In this document: piece after piece, positions 57,628-64,000 of the stretch
Position numbering within the stretch: the first letter of the stretch is position 1
Layout: each line of letters opens with the position of its first letter
Source of the DNA: Streptomyces tuirus
GTDB lineage: Bacteria; Actinomycetota; Actinomycetes; Streptomycetales; Streptomycetaceae
Reading direction: 5' to 3'
NCBI GenBank assembly: GCA_018195615.1
Contig: JAGTPG010000002.1
Span: 6,317,501 to 6,381,500 of the forward strand
DNA: 64,000 nucleotides
The notes under the pieces: model-generated
Told to the model about the DNA's origin: nothing
What the model saw: the letters and a program-made list of their open reading frames with translations, nothing else
Databases searched by the model: none
Made by a program: the position numbers and the translations under genes

Positions 57628-58299
57628 ATGGAGACGACGAGTCGGGGAGTCGCGCAGGCGCCGGCCACGGAGGGCGGACAACACGCCCCCTCCGCCCGGC
57701 ACACGGTCGACGGCTACCTGCGTGCGCCCTTCCCGTGGTACGGCCTCGACGAGGCCTTCGCGGGGCCGCGCTGGCTGATGCAGGTCGGCATGACGGCCGA
57801 CGGTGCCGTGGAACACGGGTCGATCGGGCACGGCGACGAGCCCACGGTGCGCAACGAGCACGTCGCCGGGGGCGGCCAGGAGGCCAAGGAGAAGTTCGCG
57901 GTCGTGGTGACCGTGGCGGCGAACCCCTCACGGCGCACCGCCGACGGGACGGGGTTGCTGGAGGCCACGTCGGTGTCCTCCGCGGCGTGGCTCGCGGGTG
58001 TGGGGCTGCTGTCCTTCACCTGGCCCGGGCAGATGGACCACTCGCTGCGGGACGACTGGCTGGAGCAGCAGACCGAGACGGCGTGGGTGCTGGCTGACGA
58101 CCTCGACGGGGCCGACTGGTCGACGCTGTCGCTGCCGGTGGACGGGGTGCCGACGGCGTTCCACTACCGGGAGTCGGAGTTCGGGTGGGTGCTGGCCGGG
58201 TCGACCTCGGCCGGGGTTCATCTCGGGGCGTACGGCAGGGGCATGAGTGCGTACGGGCTCGGCTTCGCCGCGGTGAAGGACATCGCCGCGTACGCGTGA
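57628..58299 (+). CDS. Uncharacterised protein, conserved-looking
   Basis: 223 residues; ATG at 57628 after AAGGAGGCG. No signal peptide or membrane helix. The mid-section has TWPGQMDHSLRDDWLEQQ and DGADWSTLSLPVDGVPTAFH, with many Trp and Gly, suggesting an alpha/beta fold. Good GC codon use and a strong ribosome-binding site argue for a real gene. It is convergent with mrp. No family recognised. Confidence 0.8.
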   Translation: METTSRGVAQAPATEGGQHAPSARHTVDGYLRAPFPWYGLDEAFAGPRWLMQVGMTADGAVEHGSIGHGDEPTVRNEHVAGGGQEAKEKFAVVVTVAANPSRRTADGTGLLEATSVSSAAWLAGVGLLSFTWPGQMDHSLRDDWLEQQTETAWVLADDLDGADWSTLSLPVDGVPTAFHYRESEFGWVLAGSTSAGVHLGAYGRGMSAYGLGFAAVKDIAAYA

Positions 58300-58302
58300 G
58301 TT

Positions 58303-58334
58303 CCCTGGGGCGCCGGGTTTTCGGCGCCCCAGGG
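58303..58334. terminator. Bidirectional terminator between the 57628 gene and mrp
   Basis: A perfect 13-bp stem CCCTGGGGCGCCG / CGGCGCCCCAGGG with loop GGTTTT, between convergent genes. Confidence 0.92.
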
Positions 58335-58339
58335 TCAGT

Positions 58340-59473
58340 TCAGAACTTGTTCTTCGGAGTGATCCCCAGCGACAGGCCCGACAGGCCCCGCTGCCGTCCT
58401 CCCAGCTTTCCGGCGATGGCTCGGAGCGCCGAGCCCGCCGGGGAGTCCGGGTCCGTCAGGACGACGGGCTTGCCGTCGTCGCCGCCCTCGCGGAGGCGGA
58501 CGTCGATGGGGATGTTGCCGAGGACCGGGACGTTCGCGCCGGTCGTGCGGGTCAGGCCGTCGGCGACCAGCTGGCCGCCGCCCGTGCCGAAGACGTCGAC
58601 CATCTCGTCGCAGTGGGGGCACGGCAGGCCGGACATGTTCTCGACCACGCCGACGATCTTCTGGTGGGTCTGGACGGCGATGGAACCCGCGCGCTCGGCG
58701 ACCTCGGCCGCCGCCTGCTGAGGGGTCGTCACGACCAGGATCTCGGCGTTCGGGACCAGCTGGGCCACGGAGATCGCGATGTCGCCCGTGCCGGGCGGGA
58801 GGTCCAGCAGGAGGACGTCCAGGTCGCCCCAGTACACGTCCGCCAGGAACTGCTGCAGCGCGCGGTGCAGCATCGGGCCGCGCCAGACGACCGGGGCGTT
58901 CCCCGGCGTGAACATGCCGATGGAGATGACCTTCACGCCGTTCGCCGTCGGAGGCATGATCATGTTCTCGACCTGGGTCGGACTGCCGTCGGCGCCCAGC
59001 ATGCGCGGCACGGAGTGGCCGTAGATGTCGGCGTCCACGACACCGACCTTCAGGCCGTCGGCCGCCATCGCCGCCGCCAGGTTCACCGTCACCGAGGACT
59101 TGCCCACGCCGCCCTTGCCGGAGGCGACCGCGTAGACGCGGGTCAGACTGCCCGGCTTGGCGAAGGGGACCTCGCGCTCGGCCTGGCCGCCGCGCAGGGC
59201 GGACGCCAGCTCGCGGCGCTGCTCGTCGCTCATCACGTCGAGCGTGACGTCGACGCGGGTGACGCCCTCGACGCGGGAGACCGCCTCGGTCACGCGCTGC
59301 GTGATGGTGTCCCGCATCGGGCAGCCCGAGACCGTGAGGTACACGGTGACCGCGACCGCCCCGTCCTCGCCGATCTCCACGGACTTGACCATCCCGAGTT
59401 CGGTGATGGGCTTGTGGATCTCGGGGTCGTTCACCGTCGCCAGTGCCTCGCGCACCGCGTCTTCCATAGCCAT
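58340..59473 (-). CDS. mrp: Mrp/ApbC-family P-loop ATPase, Fe-S carrier
   Basis: 377 residues. N-terminal MIP18/DUF59 domain (LATVNDPEIHKPITELGMV), then the deviant Walker A KGGVGKSSVTVNLAAAM, and the Cys pair SGLPCPHCDEM that holds a bridging 4Fe-4S cluster at the dimer interface. It transfers Fe-S clusters to apo-proteins. ATG at 59473 (MAMEDAVREAL). It is convergent with the 57628 gene and shares the strand of the DUF1003 and MgtE-N genes, as in Rv1229c-Rv1232c. Confidence 0.95.
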   Translation of the reverse strand: MAMEDAVREALATVNDPEIHKPITELGMVKSVEIGEDGAVAVTVYLTVSGCPMRDTITQRVTEAVSRVEGVTRVDVTLDVMSDEQRRELASALRGGQAEREVPFAKPGSLTRVYAVASGKGGVGKSSVTVNLAAAMAADGLKVGVVDADIYGHSVPRMLGADGSPTQVENMIMPPTANGVKVISIGMFTPGNAPVVWRGPMLHRALQQFLADVYWGDLDVLLLDLPPGTGDIAISVAQLVPNAEILVVTTPQQAAAEVAERAGSIAVQTHQKIVGVVENMSGLPCPHCDEMVDVFGTGGGQLVADGLTRTTGANVPVLGNIPIDVRLREGGDDGKPVVLTDPDSPAGSALRAIAGKLGGRQRGLSGLSLGITPKNKF

Positions 59474-59516
59474 AGTGACGATGGTACGGCGCCGTACCGG
59501 GGCGTAGGAAAGTCTG

Positions 59517-60116
59517 TCAGCGGTCGTCTGCGTCACGTCCCCGTGACCGTTCCGCCGGGAATACGACGGGGTCGTGACGGTGGCCGTTCTGCCGTTCCTC
59601 CAGCTCCTTGATCGTGTCCTGGAGCTCGGAGCGGATCCAGTCGCGGGTGGCGACCTCACCCAGGCCGATGCGCAGGGCGGCGATCTCCCGGGTCAGGTAC
59701 TCGGTGTCCGCGATCGACCGCTCGTTCTGCTTGCGGTCCTGCTCCAGGTTGACCCGGTCGCGGTCGTCCTGCCGGTTCTGCGCGAGCAGGATCAGCGGAG
59801 CGGCGTAGGAGGCCTGGAGGGACAGCATCAGGGTCAGGAAGATGAACGGGTACTCGTCGAAGCGCAGGTCGCGGGGGGCGAGGCTGTTCCAGGCCACCCA
59901 CAGGATGATGACGGCCGTCATCCAGACGAGGAACCGCCCGGTGCCGAGGAAGCGCGCGATGCGTTCCGACAGCCGCCCGAAGGCTTCCGGGTCGTATTCG
60001 GGCAGGAACCGGCGCCTGGGCACGCCGGGCTGGTCGAGGCGGGGGGTGCGCGGCCGGGAGGCGGCCGTGGCACCGGACGGTGTGCGCTCGCGCAGGCTCT
60101 CGCGCTCAGGAACCAT
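59517..60116 (-). CDS. DUF1003 membrane protein
   Basis: 199 residues. Two membrane helices (VWMTAVIILWVAWNSL and FIFLTLMLSLQASYAAPLIL) with the DUF1003 connector LRFDEYPF and the tail AQNRQDDRDRVNLEQDRKQN; the N-terminal 50 residues are basic and Pro-rich. The ATG at 60116 overlaps the upstream gene by 11 nt. Membrane-associated; function unknown. Confidence 0.92.
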   Translation of the reverse strand: MVPERESLRERTPSGATAASRPRTPRLDQPGVPRRRFLPEYDPEAFGRLSERIARFLGTGRFLVWMTAVIILWVAWNSLAPRDLRFDEYPFIFLTLMLSLQASYAAPLILLAQNRQDDRDRVNLEQDRKQNERSIADTEYLTREIAALRIGLGEVATRDWIRSELQDTIKELEERQNGHRHDPVVFPAERSRGRDADDR

Positions 60117-61389
60117 CGGTCGCCACCTCCTCGTCCAGGTGGAACTCGGACTCCCGCCAGTCCTCGGGGAGCATGTGGTCCAGTACGTCGTCCACGGTCA
60201 CCGCGCCGAGCAGCGCCCCGGCCTCGTCGACCACAGGCGCCGCGACCATGTCGTACGTGGCGAAGAACCCGGCGATGGCGGGCAGGTCCGCCTCGGGGTC
60301 CAGCGGTCGCAGATCACTGTCCAGGATCGAGCTGACCAGGGAAGGCGGCGGCTCCCGCAGCAGGCGCTGGAAGTGGACCGTGCCGAGGTACTTGCCGGTC
60401 GGGGTCTCGTCCGGTGGGCGGCAGACGTAGACCTGGGCGGCGAGGGCGGGGGAGAGGTCGGGGTTGCGGACGCGGGCCAGGGCGTCGGCAACCGTGGCGT
60501 CCGGGCGCAGCACGATCGGCTCGGTGGTCATCAGACCGCCCGCCGTGCGCTCCTCGTACGACATCAGGCGCCGCATGTCCGCCGCGTCGCCGGGCTGCAT
60601 CAGGCTCAGCAGCCGCTCCTGCTCCTCGGTCGGCAGCTCGCCCAGCAGGTCGGCCGCGTCGTCCGGGTCCATGGCCTCCAGGACGTCGGCGGCGCGCTCC
60701 TCCTTCAGCTTTCCGAGGATCTCGATCTGGTCGTCCTCCGGGAGCTCCTCCAGCACGTCCGCCAGCCGGTCGTCGTCCAAGGCGGCGGCGACCTCGGCCC
60801 GGCGCTTGGAGGAGAGGTGGTGCAGGACGTTGGCCAGGTCGGCGGGGCGCAGCCGCTCGAACGTGGCGAGCAGGTTCTCGGCGCCCTGCCCCTGCTCCTC
60901 CAGGGAGAAGCCGGTCACGGCCGACCACTCGACGGTCAGCGCCTCGCCCTTGGCGCGCCGGAAGGCACCGCCCCTGCGGCCCTTGCGGACGAAGACCCGG
61001 TCGATCTCCCAGTCCCGGCGGGCCGGCAGCTGATGCACCGACAGGTCGAGGACGGTGACCTCCTCACCGGTCTCGGTGAGCGTGACCCGCCGGTCCAGCA
61101 GCTCCCCGAAGACCAGCCGCTCGGTGGGCCGCTGCTCGAAGCGCCGGACGTTGAGCACGCCGGTGGTGATGAGCTGGCCGGACTGGATGGCCGTGACCCG
61201 GGTCATGGGCAGGAAGATGCGGCGGCGGGTGGCGAGTTCGACGACGAGGCCGAGCAGCCTCGGTGGTCGCTGGGCCACCCTCAGCATGACGACCAGATCG
61301 CGCACCCGCCCCACCTGGTCGCCGGCGGGGTCGAAGACGGCGACACCGGAGAGGTGCGAGACGAAGATCCGGGGGGCGCCCGCTGCCAT
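60106..61389 (-). CDS. MgtE N-terminal/CBS domain protein without channel
   Basis: 427 residues from the ATG at 61389 (MAAGAPRIFVSHLSGVAVF). A PRC-barrel-like start, then the MgtE_N helical repeats (LRPADLANVLHHLSSKRRAE, LEELPEDDQIEILGKLK, MDPDDAADLLGELPTEEQ), then two CBS units (LRPDATVADALARV, AAPVVDEAGALLGAVTVDD). There is no membrane channel domain, so it is a soluble magnesium-sensor-like regulator, not a transporter. It is coupled to the DUF1003 gene. Confidence 0.92.
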   Translation of the reverse strand: MAAGAPRIFVSHLSGVAVFDPAGDQVGRVRDLVVMLRVAQRPPRLLGLVVELATRRRIFLPMTRVTAIQSGQLITTGVLNVRRFEQRPTERLVFGELLDRRVTLTETGEEVTVLDLSVHQLPARRDWEIDRVFVRKGRRGGAFRRAKGEALTVEWSAVTGFSLEEQGQGAENLLATFERLRPADLANVLHHLSSKRRAEVAAALDDDRLADVLEELPEDDQIEILGKLKEERAADVLEAMDPDDAADLLGELPTEEQERLLSLMQPGDAADMRRLMSYEERTAGGLMTTEPIVLRPDATVADALARVRNPDLSPALAAQVYVCRPPDETPTGKYLGTVHFQRLLREPPPSLVSSILDSDLRPLDPEADLPAIAGFFATYDMVAAPVVDEAGALLGAVTVDDVLDHMLPEDWRESEFHLDEEVATDGS

Positions 61390-61614
61390 GGCCGCGGCTC
61401 CTTTTCGTGCGGGGTGTTCCGTGCTGCCGGTCTGTGTGCCTGTCTTTGTGGCTGTGCCTTCCGAATTGCCCGCTCGGGTGGGCTTCAGGCTAGCCCGTCC
61501 CGATCGGGGGTGCGTCAGCGGGCGGTCCGGACGGACTGGCTCCGACCGGCCCGCATGACCCCGGTACCCTGCGGTACGCCGTTCAGGTCTCACGTCAGAG
61601 AGGCAGCCCCACCT

Positions 61615-62370
61615 GTGACTCCGATTCGCCAGGGCCGCAACCGCAGTGCCGCACTCGCGAGCGCGATATGCGCACTGGCGGTGACGGGAACGGTGCTCAC
61701 GGGCTGCGCGGAGGATCCCAACGAGGGCACCAACGGGGTCGGCAGACTTCCCGCCGGGAAGATCCAGGCCAAGACCCGTACGGCCGCCGAGTCCGCCGGG
61801 GCGGTCCGGGTGCACGGAAACGTCGTCAGCGGCGGGCGCACGTACGCGCTCGACATGCGTCTGAAGGACGACGGCGGCGAGGGGTCGGTCACCACGAAGG
61901 GCACGACCTTCCAGCTGCTGCGCGTCGGCGAGCAGCTCTTCGTCAAGGCGGACGCGGAGTTCTGGAGTCACGGCGACGGCCAGGACGGGGAGGGCGAGGG
62001 GGACGCGGCGGCGGCCTCCAAGCTCGGCGGCAAGTTCGTGAAGGTGCCCCAGGGCGACCCTTCGTACAAGCAGTTCAGCGGGTTCACGGACAAGGGTGTC
62101 CTCCTCGACGGTCTGCTGACCCTGCACGGCACGCTCGCCGCGGAGGGCCATGACGAGCAGGCGGGCATCCGCACCATCCGCATCACCGGCGACAAGGGCT
62201 CCGGCGGCACCCTGGAGGTCTCCCTCGAGGGCAAGCCGTATCCGTTGCGCCTGGAGCGGGCCGGCGGCGCGGGCACCCTCACGTTCTCCGCCTGGGGGCA
62301 GGACTTCGCCCTGCGGGAGCCGGAGCGGAACGAGACGGTGGACTACGGCAAGCAGCTGCCGACGTCGTAG
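61615..62370 (+). CDS. Putative lipoprotein, LppX/LprG-like
   Basis: 251 residues; GTG at 61615. Basic start, hydrophobic stretch LASAICALAVTGT and lipobox VLTGC. The mature protein is beta-rich with GGRTYALDMRLKDDGGEGSV, LLRVGEQLFVKADAEFW and LEVSLEGKPYPLRLER, the layout of the half-barrel LppX_LprAFG family that carries lipids in mycobacteria; the match is by general pattern. Acidic insert DGQDGEGEGD is unusual. Divergent from the MgtE-N gene. Confidence 0.78.
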   Translation: MTPIRQGRNRSAALASAICALAVTGTVLTGCAEDPNEGTNGVGRLPAGKIQAKTRTAAESAGAVRVHGNVVSGGRTYALDMRLKDDGGEGSVTTKGTTFQLLRVGEQLFVKADAEFWSHGDGQDGEGEGDAAAASKLGGKFVKVPQGDPSYKQFSGFTDKGVLLDGLLTLHGTLAAEGHDEQAGIRTIRITGDKGSGGTLEVSLEGKPYPLRLERAGGAGTLTFSAWGQDFALREPERNETVDYGKQLPTS

Positions 62371-62411
62371 CGACCGCTACGCGCGTTCAGCTGCCGAGGT
62401 GCCGTCGCGCG

Positions 62412-62924
62412 CTACGTGCGTTTGCGCTTCTTCAGCAGCAGCCGGGGCAGCCCCGCCGGGACCGGCCGACGGGTGATCGCCGGAGACTGCAGCGGTGCCC
62501 GGGCCAGGGAGGCGTCGGGCATCGGCGCCCGGGCGCCGGTCGGCTCCAGGCGCAGCACCCGGCACTCGCGGGACCAGCGGTCGGTCATGGCCTCGCCGTC
62601 GGGCGCGTTCAGCCGCTTGCCCTTGAGCTCGGCGACTGCCGCGTCCCACGCTTCGGAGCCCGGTTCGAGCTGCGTGACCCGCGCGGTCCAGGAGACCAGC
62701 CGGCCCCCCTTGTCCTTGCTGCGGACCGTCACCTGGGCCTCGGCCCCGTCGGCCAGCCCCGGCAGCGGCTGCTCGCCGGGCCCGTCGCCGACCAGGCACG
62801 CGGCGCCCTCGTGCCACACGTGCCACAGCGCTCGCGCCGGGCCGTCCGGGCCCTGGACCCAGACGAGGCCGGACTTCTTCGTGGCCTCCTCGACGAGGGC
62901 GTGGCCGAGCAGCTCATCCGTCAT
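62412..62924 (-). CDS. Uncharacterised protein, possibly FMN-binding split-barrel
   Basis: 170 residues from the ATG at 62924 (MTDELLGHALVEEATKKSG). LVWVQGPDGPARALWHVWHE, LVGDGPGEQPLPGLADGAEA and VTVRSKDKGGRLVSWTARVT resemble the beta strands of pyridoxamine-oxidase-like split barrels in arrangement, but no FMN-binding motif is certain. The tail is very basic (LLLKKRKRT). It is 23 bp upstream of the corA stop on the same strand and could be cotranscribed. Confidence 0.7.
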   Translation of the reverse strand: MTDELLGHALVEEATKKSGLVWVQGPDGPARALWHVWHEGAACLVGDGPGEQPLPGLADGAEAQVTVRSKDKGGRLVSWTARVTQLEPGSEAWDAAVAELKGKRLNAPDGEAMTDRWSRECRVLRLEPTGARAPMPDASLARAPLQSPAITRRPVPAGLPRLLLKKRKRT

Positions 62925-62947
62925 GGGGCCCAGCCTATCCGCGCTGC

Positions 62948-64000
62948 TCACAGCCACCCGTTCCGCTTCAGGGTGCGGTGGATGCCCAGACAGATGGTCA
63001 CCGTGATGCCCATGATCACCGGGTAGCCGTACCGCCAGTGCAACTCCGGCATGTGGTCGAAGTTCATGCCGTACACGCCGCACACCATCGTCGGCACGGC
63101 GATGATCGCCGCCCAGGAGGTGATCTTCCGCATGTCCTCGTTCTGCGCCACGGAGGCCTGCGCGAGGTTGGCCTGGAGGATGGAGTTGAGCAGTTCGTCG
63201 AAGCCGATGACCTGCTCCTGGACGCGGGCCAGGTGGTCGGCGACGTCCCGGAAGTACTTCTGGATGTCCGGGTCGACCAGTCGCATCGGCCGCTCGCTCA
63301 GCAGCTGCATGGGCCGCAGCAGCGGCGACACGGCCCGCTTGAACTCCAGCACCTCGCGCTTGAGTTGGTAGATCCGGCCGGCGTCCGTGCCGCGCGGTGT
63401 GCCCTTGCGGCGGCCCGGGGAGAACACCTCGATCTCGACCTCGTCGATGTCGTCCTGCACCGCGTCGGCGACGGCGATGTACCCGTCGACGACGTGGTCG
63501 GCGATGGCGTGCAGCACCGCCGAGGGGCCCTTGGCCAGCAGTTCGGGGTCGTCCTGGAGGCGGTGCCTGAGGGCCCGCAGGGAGCCCTGTCCGCCGTGCC
63601 GGACGGTGATGAAGAAGTCCCGTCCGGTGAAGCACATGACCTCGCCGGACTCCACGACCTCGCTGTTGGCGTCGAGCTGGCCGTGCTCGACGTAGTGGAT
63701 GGTCTTGAAGACCGTGAACAGGGAGTCGTCGTAGCGCTCCAGCTTGGGCCGCTGGTGGGCCTGGACGGCGTCCTCCACGGCCAGCGGGTGCAGCCCGAAC
63801 TCACTGGCGATGCCGGAGAATTCGGCCTCGGTGGGCTCGTGCAGGCCGATCCACACGAAGCCCCCGTCGCGGCGCACCAGGCGCACCGCCTCGTGCGGGG
63901 TCAGCGGGGTCTCCGTCTCGACGCGGCGGCCGTCCCGGTAGACGGCGCAGTCGACGACGGCGGACGGCGTGGCGGGGCTGCGGGTGGCGTCGTACGTCCC
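62948..64000 (-). CDS. corA: CorA-family magnesium/cobalt transporter, 5' end outside the window
   Basis: At least 350 residues visible; the frame is open past the GTG at 63886 to the window edge (VVDCAVYRDGRRVE), so the true start lies outside. Cytosolic alpha/beta then long-helix funnel, two C-terminal membrane helices and the signature YGMNFDHMPEL, followed by a basic HRTLKRNGW tail. It imports Mg2+ as a pentamer. It lies near the MgtE-N/CBS gene, another Mg-linked protein. Confidence 0.95.
   Translation of the reverse strand, partial: GTYDATRSPATPSAVVDCAVYRDGRRVETETPLTPHEAVRLVRRDGGFVWIGLHEPTEAEFSGIASEFGLHPLAVEDAVQAHQRPKLERYDDSLFTVFKTIHYVEHGQLDANSEVVESGEVMCFTGRDFFITVRHGGQGSLRALRHRLQDDPELLAKGPSAVLHAIADHVVDGYIAVADAVQDDIDEVEIEVFSPGRRKGTPRGTDAGRIYQLKREVLEFKRAVSPLLRPMQLLSERPMRLVDPDIQKYFRDVADHLARVQEQVIGFDELLNSILQANLAQASVAQNEDMRKITSWAAIIAVPTMVCGVYGMNFDHMPELHWRYGYPVIMGITVTICLGIHRTLKRNGWL

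Noticed and set aside
1..64000. tRNA genes, CRISPR arrays, insertion sequences
   Set aside because: I saw no cloverleaf with a T-loop GTTCRAN core, no spaced direct repeats of CRISPR type, and no transposase frame or terminal inverted repeats.

Overview
The window is chromosomal DNA of a Streptomyces or close relative. The coding DNA is very GC-rich with GC-loaded third positions and frequent GTG starts. The genes are actinomycete markers: mycothiol deacetylase MshB, the WhiJ-like XRE/DUF397/ATPase trio, DUF3117, and the order methyltransferase, ECF sigma, zinc anti-sigma, HtrA, TatB, Mrp, MgtE-N/CBS, CorA. From memory, the order follows roughly SCO5105-SCO5163 of S. coelicolor, and the right half follows M. 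tuberculosis Rv1170-Rv1239.

Layout. 1-3730: accessory DNA with lower GC, holding a polymorphic toxin and a pentapeptide-repeat protein that overlap by 20 nt on the minus strand. 3995-9091: a GH18-like membrane protein, then sdhCAB read leftward. 9379-20778: an oligopeptide-binding lipoprotein, typA, a DinB/DUF664 protein, and a complete five-gene oligopeptide ABC importer. 20900-33369: a more variable block with a small basic secreted protein, an S9 peptidase, a methyltransferase, a WhiJ-like regulatory trio divergent from a membrane-anchored STAND NTPase carrying 14 WD40 repeats, a NIPSNAP-like protein, and an HTH/Uma2 pair. 33379-41081: mshB, a large membrane protein with collagen-like repeats and a VanW/PG-binding-like ectodomain, and an ABC exporter with its two-component system. 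41107-52788: SirB1-type and GNAT proteins, ferredoxin, lysine/DAP genes (dapC, dapE), LOG, dihydropteroate synthase, DivIVA-like, tag, enoyl-CoA hydratase, DUF3117 and an O-methyltransferase. 53014-64000: the envelope-stress set sigE, zinc anti-sigma and htrA with tatB, then mrp, DUF1003, MgtE-N/CBS, a lipoprotein, and a CorA cut by the right edge.

The sequence itself is unusual. About 26 genes need single-base corrections, roughly 40 missing bases, nearly all one C or G lost from a short C/G run; one site in htrA looks like an extra C. Several hit housekeeping genes such as dapE, folP and sdhA. Restoring the bases gives continuous, family-like proteins, so I treat these as sequence errors and annotate full spans, not pseudogenes. 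Coordinates of those genes cover all frames.

The most interesting biology is the toxin/immunity pair, the TM-STAND-double-propeller protein beside the WhiJ-like trio, and the collagen-like repeat in the cell-envelope protein. No rRNA, tRNA, CRISPR array or insertion sequence was recognised.
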